A stretch of 64,000 nt of DNA from Xestospongia bergquistia (lineage: Eukaryota; Porifera; Demospongiae; Haplosclerida; Petrosiidae): contig OZ014420.1 of assembly GCA_963965975.1 (NCBI GenBank), forward strand, positions 2,754,001-2,818,000, read 5' to 3'. A program made the position numbers and the translations under genes. Under the pieces are notes generated by a model. It was given only the letters and a program-made list of their open reading frames with translations, was not told where the DNA came from and made no database searches. Numbering within the stretch: the stretch's first letter is position 1; each line of letters begins with the position of its first letter. Positions 1 through 11,882 of this stretch are shown one piece after another.

Positions 1-357
1 ACTTACGAAACTGTTAATAGCTATTTATTTAGTTAGTGCCATAAAGTCCTTTAGACTGAGCTTTTTACTTTATAAACTTCTCTCAATAGTCTAAACCTTT
101 TAAAGTCTTTAACTTAAAGACTTTAGAGCGTTAATGCAAACTAACTTACTAAACTGTTAATAGCTATTTATTTAGTTAGTGCCATAAAGTCCTTTAGACT
201 GAGCAGTTTACTTTATAAAGTTCTCTCAATAGTCTAAACCTACTAAAGTCTTTAACTAAAAGACTTTAGAGCGTTAATGCGAAGTAACTTACTAAACTGT
301 TAATAGCTGTTTATTTAGTTAGTGCCATAAAGTCCTTTAGACTGAGCAGTTTACTTT
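1..357 (+). repeat. 143-bp satellite, about 2.5 units, same orientation as the 54-64 kb block
   Basis: The phrase acttact-aaactgttaatag recurs at about 1, 144 and 287, giving a period of 143 bp. The unit matches the satellite that fills the last 20 kb of the window and reads in the same orientation as the 54169-64000 block. The array stops near 357, within a unit, and passes into unrelated sequence, so this is probably the edge of a larger array lying to the left of the window. Confidence 0.95.
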
Positions 358-498
358 CATAACCACTAGCAGCCTATACACTCTATCTACTAGCAACCTC
401 TACAATGTAGCCTACTTATTAGCAACCTCCATAGTCTATCTACTAACAATGTCTACAGTTTATCGACTAGCAACCACTACACAATATACCTATTAACA
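357..498. repeat. Degenerate minisatellite, about 30-bp period
   Basis: About five imperfect copies of a motif like ctagcaacctctacaat followed by ctatctacta are seen next to the satellite edge. Copies differ by substitutions and small indels. No coding or RNA signal is apparent. Confidence 0.6.
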
Positions 499-1525
499 AA
501 AAAATCACTAAGCATTAAAACACATTACAGGATCACATGGAAATCCCATAGGAAGCATTTCTTCTGCTCCAGAAAAAAGTTAAGAAGTGAATACATGCTC
601 ACCTTATCTCTTTAAAATCAAACAGTCATGGTAAGTGCTGGCTACATCAACCCAAATATATTAAATAATGTTATTAAATCAGGTCTATTGATGAGTACTA
701 ACAATACATAAGTTGGGATTTAAGTTATTTTGACAGTACAGTAATGAAGCTCCCTTTTCTCTATTTTTAGCAATATGCACAAAAGACAAATGATCAACAA
801 ATGTTTGTAATGCCTCAATCAACCATTAGCCAAATAAAAGTACCATTTTTACTGGACAATATTGAATATAGCGCTAAAACGTTCGTAATGTGCAAAAATA
901 GCACCTTATCAAATACTTCTAATCTCTTGAAAAAATAAATTCTACAAATAAGAAAGTGGCAATGGTGAGTTTAGTTAAATAAGCCTATACAATACACTTT
1001 AGTAAGTTGTAAAAGAATTATGTCACACTCTTTGTGACATAAACTTTGACATTACATTTGAAAATATGGAGAATCTATTCTATATAGCCTTTTAGACTAT
1101 CAGTGTCACTAGTAACTGTTGAAAGTTTTTGTATAGTTCTATGGCAAGACTGCAGTTGAATATGCAGCTCTGTTCTCGTCACAACTAAGTTTAAGTAGAA
1201 GTTGTATTTAAACGAAATTGATACAGTCAGGAACAAACAAAATCAGGTATTTATCTGAAATTGAATAAAGAACAATGATCAAACTAAATGGAAGGACAAT
1301 GAACAAAGATAAGAACTATTACAGAAATCAGGAATGAGGCAGGCTTACACACACTTAATTAACACTTAAATGACTCAAAGAAAATGTGGTTATAGATTTA
1401 AAGATAGACTAAATTACACACAAATACCTTCCATGAGTCTCAAATAGTTGTATCACATATAGAAACAGGTTGACAGAAGTGGTTCATTATTACAAAACAG
1501 ATCATATGTGATCCATTATTATATA
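499..1525. other. AT-rich intergenic DNA, nothing recognised
   Basis: No open frame of convincing length, no RNA gene and no repeat structure were seen in this stretch. It is simple AT-rich non-coding sequence. Confidence 0.5.
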
Positions 1526-1533
1526 CTATACAT

Positions 1534-2015
1534 CAGGCTTGGGGTCAAATATATGAGTATTTGTATTTAGCTGTATTTAAATACTTTTTTTGAGTATTTG
1601 TATTTGTATTTTGAAATTTTGAAACAGGAAGTATTTGTATTTGTATTTGAAATACTTCATGAAATCTTTAAATACTCCTTTTTAAATTGTTTGTTTCTGT
1701 GGAAAGACTATTCAGCATAGTAGGAAAAGTTTTTCCTGCCCTGATCAATGTTGCCTAACTGACAAAACATTTGAAGAGATTATCAATAATTTGTAATGAT
1801 TAGTTCATTATATGTAAAGCAAATAATGGGGATTTTCCTGCTGGGATAGTATAAAGAAGTATTTGGAAAGCATTTAAATACTTTTCAAAGTATTTGTATT
1901 TGTATTTGAAATACATTCCTGCTAGAAGTATTTGTATTTGTATATTGTATTTCATGTTTTGAGAGTATTTGTATTTGTATTTAAATACTATTCAATGTAT
2001 TTGACCCCATGCCTG
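1534..2015. mobile_element. Non-autonomous hAT-like element (MITE), 482 bp
   Basis: The element starts with caggcttggggtcaaata (1534-1551) and ends with the inverted copy tatttgaccccatgcctg (1998-2015), 17 of 18 positions matching. It is bordered on both sides by the identical 8-bp sequence ctatacat (1526-1533 and 2016-2023), read as a target-site duplication. An 8-bp duplication and a CAGG-type terminus are typical of the hAT superfamily. The interior consists of many copies of gtatttgtattt and its complement, which would let the element fold back on itself. There is no transposase frame, so it would depend on a transposase from elsewhere. Confidence 0.88.
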
Positions 2016-2023
2016 CTATACAT

Positions 2024-3740
2024 ATAAATTATGTAACAAAACTGTAAAAGATAATTCATTGCAAATTGATTTAATTTTAAATACAGTGTATACAGGTTGC
2101 ATAGTTATGAAAAATATCTACATATAATACTATTAATTACTAATGTATTACGAAAGTGAAGGTGATATAGCTAGAATTAGTAAAAGCAATAGGTTACGCT
2201 TATTTTCAGTAAAAATAAATTTGCAATTGCAATCTGTACATATAACTAGTGGTAATTATACTGTTGAATATCAGATTTATCCCAAGTATTGCTGTGAAGT
2301 ACTTCATATATCTAAAGTGTATAGTCTGTTATGTTCATATCAGGTCATTGTTACAATTGGGAATTATAAGAGTTGATGAATAGAATTTTATATTTTTAGG
2401 TTTCTCTGTTTTCAAGTATAACATTTGAGAAATAACAAGTCATAAGTCAAGATTCTTTAGTCATTTCTGTCATTTGTCTTCACAGTCATCTATTTTTGTA
2501 ATTGTCTGGGATGTTCTAATGTATCACTACATTATATTATAAAGATATTTTGGATATACTATGTACAGCAAACTCAGACATCAAATAGTGCCAGTAATAC
2601 TACTTTTAAATAATGAATATTTTATGAGTTTCCTTTGTTCTCATTATCTAGACAGATAGTTAACGTGTGGACAGGATATTATAAGATCTTTGTTACTGGC
2701 ATCTTCTTGTGCTTTTTTTCTTGGACACTTCTGGTGTGTGTTTTATTATCAGCTTATTGCCCTAATAATCCATTATTTTTTGTAATATATGCACTTGCAT
2801 ATCTTTGTACTGTAGCTGGTTTTCGAAACTACTCCTCTCATGAATTTTATCAAGTTTGATTGTACTCAACTATGCTAGGAAGAACAAGTACCCAAAGAAT
2901 TGCAGTGCCTTGACCTACTGGGAGGAGGACTACCATACCAAATCACTCATCATCAGCACTTTATATTAGATAACGCATATAATGTACTTTATATCAGAGA
3001 AATTAAAATTTGTTTTACCTCTTTTAATGTGTTTCCTGTAAAGGAAACAACAGACACCCTTAATGTTAACTGCGATTGCAGCAAAATTACTCCTGCTCTG
3101 CTCTACTAAATGGCTTTTTGAAAGCCACCATTACAAGACGTTGTGCTGTTGTTGTTTACTAGAATGGGACTGTGGCTGATTCGATAGTATTTGTTGTAAA
3201 CTGCTCTATTAAGTATTCTTTAATTCAATATACTGAGACTTTATAAGACAGTATCTTACATACTAAAGCTCTTTCCTCCTCTCTCATGCACTCACTCTAG
3301 CTCACTCACTCTTTTTCTCATCTTGTCTAATATGTCAGTTAAATCATTGTCTCCATTTATATGGACTCCAACTAAACCTTGGCATTCGCGATTTCATTAT
3401 AGTATAATTTGTTGTTAAGCTGCATTCAAATGTGACAACATGCACCTTTAATAATATTATTATACCTTAGCAGTAGTGACAACACAGTTGACCTCTCCTC
3501 TATAAGTACTCATATTTGTACCAAAAGCTTTGATCACTCCAGACACTTTGGTGAAACGATTATTTTCACACTTAGCTTCTTTGAGCAATTAACTTTAGCA
3601 TACCAATTCGTGAATGTCATTGATTCATATACAGGTGGTTGATTGTTTGAATAATCAAATTATTTTTCACCCAGTTTGTTAGTGAGGAGTAGAATTCATC
3701 ATGCATACTTGTATATCACACAGTCAAAAATCAAAAAGTA
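2024..3740. other. AT-rich intergenic DNA without a supported gene
   Basis: Several short frames occur but none shows recognisable motifs. The stretch is otherwise unremarkable, with a few short A/T runs and no tandem structure. Confidence 0.45.
2635..2859 (+). CDS. Small hydrophobic ORF, doubtful
   Basis: A 74-codon frame contains two strongly hydrophobic stretches: about residues 17-42, rich in F, L, C and V, and about residues 46-62. They could be two membrane segments. An ag precedes the hydrophobic part (ctcattatctag near 2652), so this could be an exon rather than a complete gene. No homology is recognised and AT-rich DNA yields hydrophobic frames by chance, so it is listed only as a possibility. 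Confidence 0.15.
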   Translation: MFSLSRQIVNVWTGYYKIFVTGIFLCFFSWTLLVCVLLSAYCPNNPLFFVIYALAYLCTVAGFRNYSSHEFYQV

Positions 3741-3797
3741 AGGGGGCAGAGCCCCCCCCCCCCCAATTTCAAAAGTGGGGGGGGGCTCCATCCCCCT
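3741..3797. repeat. GC-rich foldback (G-run / C-run inverted repeat)
   Basis: A left arm agggggcagagccccc (3741-3756) pairs with a right arm gggggctccatccccct (3781-3797). The long C and G runs leave a short AT-rich loop. It stands out sharply in otherwise AT-rich DNA and could form a hairpin or G-quadruplex-type structure. It may be the terminal part of a foldback transposon, but no target duplication was identified. Confidence 0.6.
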
Positions 3798-5105
3798 ACC
3801 CCCTAATTCTCTACAACTGATTAATAAACGTATATTCAGACAGACAATGTTCATTGTGTACTATAGATAAGATATACGGAGGTATATAGTTGTTATTATC
3901 ATGGCACAATATCCATCATCAACTGAACATTCTCAGTTCACAATAGTGGTGCCACATTTCTACAGTGTGTCAGCATTTTACTTCTGCAGGGCTGTTTAGC
4001 AAGACTACTGGCACCAAATTTGTACTAGAAATTAATAAATTTAGATGCCATTCCTTCATTTTAGCAACCGTGTGTCTCGACTTTACTTCTTCAGGGCTAT
4101 TTAGCAAGACAGAAGAAGGAACTGGATTCCATACAGACGAGTCATTTGACAGTGATGTTCCTCGCTACAACAAAAGGGAAAGACAGCAGTCAAATACGGT
4201 CAGAGTAGCAGTACTCCACGTGTGTGTGTATATCTAGCTTGCCCAACTTAAGTTTTAAAATCAGTACTTTTAGTGCATCTGTTATCTGAACTAACCCTGT
4301 GATAAGTCAAAAATATCTCACTAGTCTTTTCTCTGTAATATATAGACTTTAGTAATCAGTATATTTAGCACAATGTAGCAAGTCTGAATAATATTAGTCA
4401 CGTGTTTTATTTACTACAAGCCTATTTACCCCCATTGCGTCTACTTTTGTATCAGTATCAGCTTGTTTGATAATGATGTTCCTCACTGCAACAAAAGGGA
4501 AAGACAGTAGTAACAAATATGGTCAGAGTAGCAGCACTCATGTATGTTAGTATATCTAGCTTGACTTTTAAAGTCAGTGAGATTTAGCTCTTAGTTTTAG
4601 TGCATTTATTACCTTAACTAAGCCTGTAATAAGTCATTTTAAAACATAATATCTTACCTGTCCTTGTCTATATAATATATACACTTTGGTAACCAGTATA
4701 TTTAGTATAATGTAACAAGTCACGTGTTTTTACAGGCTTTTTACCACCATTGTGTCTGCTGTGGTATCAGTATCAGCTTGTAATGGTTTGTACTAGAAAT
4801 CATGGACTGCATTACTTCATTTTAGCAATCAATGTGTCAGGACTTTATTTCTGCAGGGCTGTTTAACAAGACATAAGAAGGAACTGTATTCCATGCAGTT
4901 CCATGTGTGTTAGTATATTCAGTGATCTTTAGCCCCTAGGTTTAGCGCATCTGTTATCTGAACTAAGCCTGTCGTAAGTCATTTGGAAACATATCTGACT
5001 AGTCCTTTTCCAGTATATTTAGTACAATGTAGCCCATTTAAATCTATTGTGTCTACTTTTGTATCAGTATCAGCTTGTAATGGTTTGTCACAATTTTTTT
5101 TGCAG

Positions 5106-5227
5106 CGCTATTTACCCTCACTGTCTCTACGTTTGTGTCAGTATCAGCTTGTGCTGCATTATTATTGGTTGGTTGTTGTATTGTGTATACTTATGAATAT
5201 TATTATCATGTGTAGACTTCCTGTCCC
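5106..5227 (+). pseudogene. Exon-like module of array A with a hydrophobic (membrane-type) segment
   Basis: A 122-bp block lies between tttttttttgcag and gtaagttatc. In the phase shared with the GLFSKTEEG core it reads LFTLTVSTFVSVSAC, a hydrophobic run like LLLVGCCIVYTYE, and a stop just before the donor. In another frame it is open through to the donor with a hydrophobic run around LVVVLCILMN. Either would give one membrane-spanning helix. Related copies are at 11764-11882 (119 bp), 22736-22854 (donor mutated to ataagt), about 6745-6836 (lacking its own acceptor) and about 28255-28325. The shorter phrase STFVSVSAC also recurs in many other units. Possible origin: the membrane exon of a receptor-like gene, but this is inference. 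Confidence 0.4.
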
Positions 5228-5939
5228 GTAAGTTATCTATGCACTATGTATTATAAAATGTGCATATTGTGGAGATTTTTTTGAGTCTTGAGTATTGTCC
5301 TATATCATATGTGAATGTGTTTGTAATGGTTGTACTACAAATCATTAGAAATGCATTACTTCATTTTAGCAACTAATGTGTTAGGACTTCACTTCTACAG
5401 GGCTGTGGAGCAAGACAGAAGAAGGAACTGTATTCCATGAAGGCAATTCCTCGCTACAAGAGAGGGAAAGACAGTAGTAACAAACACGGTCAGAGAAGCA
5501 GTACTCCATGTGCTGTAGTATATGACTTTTAAATTCAGTGAGCTTTAACCCTTAGCTTTAGTGTTTTGTTATCTTAACTAAGCTTATCGTAAGTCTTTTT
5601 GAAATATAATATCTCACTAGTCCGTAATATAAAGACTTCAGTAACCGGTATATTTTCTACAATATACAATATATATAGCGAGTCTCAATAAAATTTGTCG
5701 AGCGTTTTTTTTAGTACAAGCCTTTTTACCCCCATAGTGTTTACTTTTGTATGAGTATGACTTTGTAATGGTTTATACTAGAAAACTTAGGACATTACTT
5801 CTGCAGGGCAACTTAGCAAGAAAGAAGAAGGAACTAAATTCCGTTTTGCCAAGTCATTTAACAGTGTTCTGCAGTAAATAACGTTCCTCGCTACAGCCCT
5901 AAGGCAAATAAATAGTGTCAATACTTCATGTGCATTAGT

Positions 5940-6175
5940 ATATCTACCTTCACTTTAAATTCAATGAGCTTTAGCCCTATCTACCTTGACTTTAAATTCA
6001 ATGAGCTTTATCCCTATGTACCTTGACTTTAAATTCAATGAGCTTTATCCCTATCTACCTTGACTTATAGGGCTTCAATGAGCTTTAGCCCTATCTACTT
6101 TGACTTAAATATCAATGAGCTTTAGTCTTGTCTACCTTGACTTTAAATTCAATGAGCTTTAGCCCTTAGTTTAGT
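5940..6175. repeat. Nested minisatellite, about 38-bp unit, inside array A
   Basis: The phrase ctatctaccttgactttaa followed by attcaatgagctttagcc is repeated about six times head to tail. The same local expansion appears at about 7535-7720 and 13390-13530, and in shorter form near 8000-8085. It shows local slippage or unequal exchange within the larger unit. Confidence 0.8.
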
Positions 6176-7534
6176 GCTTTTGTAGTATCAGCTTGTAATA
6201 GTTTGTGCTAGACAGCATTACTTCGTTTTAGCAAGCAATGAATCATGACTTTATTTAGCAAGACAGAAGAAGGAACTGGATTTCATTCAGCCAAATCATT
6301 CGACAGTGTTCTCTGCAGTAAATCCGAGACAATAATGTTCCTCGGTACAGCCCAAGGGTAAATAAATACAGTCAAGTGTCAATACTTCATGTTTGTTAGT
6401 ATATCTAGCTTGACGTTAAACTATTGTGTCTACTTTTGTACCAGTATCAGCTTGTAATGGTTTGTACTAGAAATCATGGACTGCATTACTTCATTTTAGC
6501 AATCAATGTGTCAGGACTTTATTTCTGCAGGGCTGTTTAACAAGACATAAGAAGGAACTGTATTCCATGCAGTTCCATGTGTGTTAGTATATTCAGTGAT
6601 CTTTAGCCCCTAGGTTTAGCGCATCTGTTATCTGAACTAAGCCTGTCGTAAGTCATTTGGAAACATATCTGACTAGTCCTTTTCCAGTATATTTAGTACA
6701 ATGTAGCCCATTTAAATCTATTGTGTCTACTTTTGTATCAGTATCAGCTTGTGCTGCATTATTATTGGTTGGTTGTTGTATTGTGTATACTTATGAATAT
6801 GATTATCATGTGTAGACTTCCTGTCCCGTAAGTTATCTATGCACTATGTATTATAAAATGTGCATATTGTGGAGATTTCTTTGAGTCTTGAGTATTGTCC
6901 TATATCATACGTGAATGTGTTTGTAATGGTTGTACTACAAATCATTAGAAATGCATTACTTCATTTTAGCAACTAATGTGTTAGGACTTCACTTCTACAG
7001 GGCTGTGGAGCAAGACAGAAGAAGGAACTGTATTCCATGAAGGCAATTCCTCGCTACAAGAAAGGGAAAGACAGTAATAACAAACACGGTCAGAGAAGCA
7101 GTACTCCATGTGCTGTAGTATATGACTTTTAAATTCAGTGAGCTTTAACCCTTAGTTTTAGTGTTTTGTTATCTTAACTAAGCTTATCGTAAGTGTTTTT
7201 GAAATATAATATCTCACTAGTCCGTAATATAAAGACTTCAGTAACTGGTATATTTTGTACAATACATATAGCGAGTCTCAATAAAATTAGTCGAGCGTTT
7301 TTATTTAGTACAAGCCTTTTTACCCCCATAGTGTTTACTTTTGTATGAGTATGACTTTGTAATGGTTTATACTAGAAAACTTAGGACATTACTTCTGCAG
7401 TGCCATTTAGCAAGAAAGAAGAAGGAACTAAATTCCGTTTTGCCAAGTCATTTAACAGTGTTCTGCAGTAAATAACGTTCCTCGCTACAGCCCTAAGGCA
7501 AATAAATAGTGTCAATACTTCATGTGCATTAGTA

Positions 7535-7720
7535 TATCTACCTACACTTTAAATTCAATGAGCTTTAGCCCTATCTACCTTGACTTTAAATTCAATGAGC
7601 TTTATCCCTCTCTACCTTGATTTTAAATTCAATGAGCTTTATCCCTATCTACCTTGACTTAAAATTCAATGAGCTTTAGTCTTGTCTACCTTGACTTTAA
7701 ATTCAATGAGCTTTAGCCCT
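7535..7720. repeat. Nested 38-bp minisatellite, second site
   Basis: Same sub-repeat as at 5940-6175, with about five copies. It lies in the second copy of the roughly 1.7-kb duplication of array A, so the minisatellite was probably copied along with that segment. Confidence 0.75.
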
Positions 7721-9311
7721 TAGTTTAGTGCTTTTGTAGTATCAGCTTTAATAGTTTGTGCTAGACAGCATTACTTCGTTTTAGCAAGCAATGAATCATG
7801 ACTTTATTTAGCAAGACAGAAGAAGGAACTGGATTTAATTCAGCCAAATCATTCGACAGTGTTCTCTGCAGTAAATCCGAGACAATAATGTTCCTTGGTA
7901 CAGACCAAGGGTAAATAAATACAGTCAAGTGTCAATACTTCATGTGCGTTAGTATCTCTAGCTTGAGTTTAAACTATTGTGTCTACTTTTGTATCAGTAT
8001 CAATAATGAGCTTTAGCCCTATCTACCTTGACTTAAAATTCAATGAGCTTTAGCCTTATCTACCTTGACTTAAAAATTGAATGAGCTTTAGCCCTTAGTT
8101 TAGTGCTTTTGTAGTATCAGCTTGTAATAGTTTGTGCTAGACAGCATTACTTCATTTTAGCAAGCAATGAATCATGACTTTATTTAGCAAGACAGAAGAA
8201 GGAACTGGATTTCATTCAGCCAAATCTTTTGACAGTGTTCTCTGCAATAAATCCGAGACAATAATGTTCCTCACTACAGCCCAAGGGTAAATAAATACAG
8301 TCAAGTGTCAATACTTCATGTTTGTTAGTATATCTAGCTTGACTTTAAACTATTGTGTGTACTTTTGTACCAGTATCAGCTTGTAATAGTTTGTGCTAGA
8401 CAGCATTACTTCCTTTTAGCAAGCAATGAATCATGACTTTATTTAGCAAGACAGAAGAAGGAACTGGATTTAATTCAGCCAAATCATTTGACAGTGTTCT
8501 CTGCAGTAAATCCAAGACAATAATATTCCTCGCTACAGCCCAAGGGTAAATAAATACAGTCAAGTGTCAATACGTCATGTGCGTTAGTATATCTAGCTTG
8601 ACTTTAAACTCTACTTTTGTATCAGTATCAGCTTGTAATGGTTTCTACTAGAAATCTTAGACTGCATTGCTTCATTTCATTTTAGCAATCAATGTGTCAG
8701 GACTTTACTTCTGCAGGGCTGTGGAGCATGACAGAAGAAGGAACTGTATTCCATGCAGGAAAGTCATTTGACCGTGTTCTCTGCAGTAAATCCAAGACAA
8801 TAATGTTCCTCGCTATAGCCCAAGGGTAAATAAATACAGTCAAGTCTCAATACTTCATTTGCGTTATTATATCTAGCTTGACTTTAAACTTATTCTGTCT
8901 ACTTTTGTACCAGTATCAGCTTGTGATGGTTTGTACTAGAAACCTTAGACTGCATTGCTTTTAGCAATCAATGTGTAAGGACTTTACTTCTGCAGGGCTG
9001 TGGATCAAAACTGAAGAAGGAACTGTATTTCATGAGGGAAGTCATTTGACAGTGTTCTCTGCAGTAATTCCAAGACAATGAAATTCCTCGTTACAACAAA
9101 AGGGAAAGACAGTAGTAACAAATACAGTCAGAGAAGCAGTACTCGATGTGCTGTAGTATATCTAACATGACTTTTAAATTCAGTGAGCTTTAGCCCTTAG
9201 TTTTAGTGCATTTGTATCTTAACTAACCTATCGTAAGTCTTCTTGAAATTTAGTAACCGGTATATTTTGTAGCAAGTCTCAATAAATTGGACGATTGTTT
9301 TTATTTAGTAC

Positions 9312-9454
9312 TAGCCTCGTACCCAGACTTTTGCGATAGAAAAGAAACCCTGGTCATTACTGCTTGCGCATTCGCGTAATTATTGACATCACAGTGACAC
9401 GCAAACAGTAGTTACCAGGCTCTTTTCTATTGCGAAAGCTTGGCTACAAGGCTA
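9312..9454. mobile_element. Short Mutator-like MITE, 143 bp, 9-bp target duplication
   Basis: The element begins tagcctcgtacccagac and ends with its inverted counterpart, cttggctacaaggcta. The two halves are nearly reverse complements of each other. It is flanked by identical atttagtac at 9303-9311 and 9455-9463. Long inverted termini with a 9-10 bp duplication are characteristic of Mutator-like elements. The same family occurs at 21328, 29685 and 31652. This copy is reduced to little more than its two ends. Confidence 0.85.
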
Positions 9455-11763
9455 ATTTAGTACAAGCCATTTTACCCCATTGTCTTTACTTTTGTATCAG
9501 AATGAGCATGTAATAGTTTGTACTAGAAATCTTAGACAGCATTACTTCCTTTTAGCAAGCAATGAGTCACGACTTTAATTCTGCAGGGCTTTTTAGCAAG
9601 ACAGAAGAATGAACTGGATTCCATTCACCTAAGTCATTTGGCAGTGTTCCCTGCAGTAAATCCGAGACACTAATGTTCCTCACTACAGCCCATGGGCAAA
9701 TAAATAGAGTCAGAGTATCAATACTTCATTTGTGTTAGTATATCTAGCTTGACATTAAATTCAATGAGCTTGTAAAGGTTTGTACTAGAAATCTTAGACA
9801 GCATTACTTCTTTAGTAGCAAATGTCAAGACTGAAGAAGGAACTGGATTCCATGCACCCAAGTCATTTGCAATCTTCTCTGCAGTAAACGCTACAAAAAA
9901 GGGAAAGACGGTAGTAACAAATACGTTTACGTAAACAGTAGTCCATGTGTGTTAGTATATGTAGCTTGACTTTGAAATTCAGTCAGATGCACTAAAACTA
10001 AGCCTGTCATAAGTCATTTGGAAACATATCTGAATATTCCTTTCCTCTCTAATATATAGACTTTAGTAACCAGTATATTTAGTACAATGTAGGAAGTCTG
10101 AACAATATTAGTAAAGTGTTTTTATTTACTACAAGCCTATGTAACCCCATTGTTTTTGTATCAGTATCAGCTTGTAATGGTTTGTACTAGAAATCTTAGA
10201 CAGCATTACTTCGTTTTAACAACCAACGAGTCACGACTTTATTTCTGCAGGGCTGTTTAGCAAGACAGAAGAATGAACTGGATTCCATTCAGCCAAATCA
10301 TTTGTCAGTGTTCACTGCAGTAAATCCGAGACACTAATGTTCCTTGCTACAGCCCATGGGCAAATAAATTCAGTCAAGTGTCAATACTTCATGTGCGTTA
10401 GTATATCTAGCTTGACTTCAAATTGAATGAGCTTTAGCCCTTAGTTTAGTGCATTTGTAGTATCAGCTTGTAATGGTTTGTAGTAGAAATCTTAGACAGC
10501 ATTACTTCGTTAGCAACCAATGAGTGACGACTTTATTTCTGCAGGGCTGTTTAGCAAGACAGAAGAAGGAATTGGATTCCATTCTGCCAAGTCAGTTGAC
10601 AGTGTTCTGCAGTAAATAATGTTCCTTGCTACAGCTCATGGGCAAGTAAATACAGTCAGAGTATCAATACTTCATGTGTGTTGGTATGACTAGCTTGACT
10701 TTAATGAGCTTTAGCCCTTAGTTTAGTGCATTTGTTAAAGCCTGTATTAAGTCATTATAAAACATAATATCTCACCTTTCCTTGTCTCTATAATATATAC
10801 ACTTTAATAGCCAGTATGTTTAGTACAATATAGTAAGTCTGAATAATATTAGTCAAGTGTTTTTAAAAGGCTTTTTACCACCATTGTGTCTGCTTTGGTA
10901 TCAGTATCAGCTTGAAAAGGTTTGTACTAGAAATCTTAGGCAAGATTACTACTTTAGCAGCCAACGTTTCAGGACTTTAATTCTGCAGGGCTGTTTAGCA
11001 AGACGGAAGAAGGAACTGGATTCCATTCAACCAAGTCATTTGACAGCGTTCTTGCAGTTCCTTGCTACTGCCCAAGGGCAAATAAATATGGTCAGAGTAG
11101 CAGTACTCCATGTGTGTTAGTATATTCAGTGATCTTTAGCCCCTAGGTTTAGCGCATCTGTTATCTGAACTAAGCCTGTCATAAGTCATTTGGAAACATA
11201 TCTGACTAGTCCTTTTCCAGTATATTTAGTACAATGTAGCCCATTTAAACCTATTGTGTCTACTTTTGCATCAGTATCAGCTTGTAATGGTTTGTACTAG
11301 AAATCATGGATTGCATTACTTCATTTTAGCAATGAATGTGTCCGGACTTTATTTCTGCAGGGCTGTTTAACAAGACAAAAGAAAGAACTGTATTCCATGC
11401 AGCCAAGTGATTTGACAGTCTTGTCTGCAATAAATCTTAGACGATGATGTTATTAGCTAGAACAAAAGAAATTGAGTCAGATTTAGCCCTTAGTTTTAGT
11501 GCATCTTTTATGCAAACTAAGCCTGTAATAAGTCATATGGAAACATATCTGACTTCCTTTTCTCTAATATATAAACTTCAGTAACCAATATATTTAGTAC
11601 AATGTAGGAAGTCTGAATAATATTTGTCAAATGTTTTATCACTACAAGCCTATTTAGCCCCATTATGTCTACCTTTATTTAGTACAAGCCCTTTAAAACC
11701 TATTGTGTCTACTTTTGTATCAGTATCAGCTTGTAATGGTTTGTCACAACTTTATTTCTGCAG

Positions 11764-11882
11764 GGCTATTTACCCTCACTGTCTCTACGTTTGTGTCAGT
11801 ATCAGCTTGTGCTGTATTATTGGTTGGTTGTTGTATTGTGTATACTTATGAATATGATTATCATGTGTAGACTTCCTGTCCC
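11764..11882 (+). pseudogene. Second copy of the membrane-type exon module
   Basis: The block is bordered by tttatttctgcag and gtaagttatc. It is 3 bp shorter than the copy at 5106, so the phase is kept. The hydrophobic frame VLLVGCCIVYTYE is preserved and ends at tag before the donor. The following intron-like stretch leads to another copy of the array core at about 12048. Confidence 0.4.

Noticed and set aside
10857-11120. ORF of 87 codons in array A as an independent gene
   Set aside because: The frame is a chance read-through of array modules. Equivalent positions in sister units have stops, so it is treated as part of the repeat.
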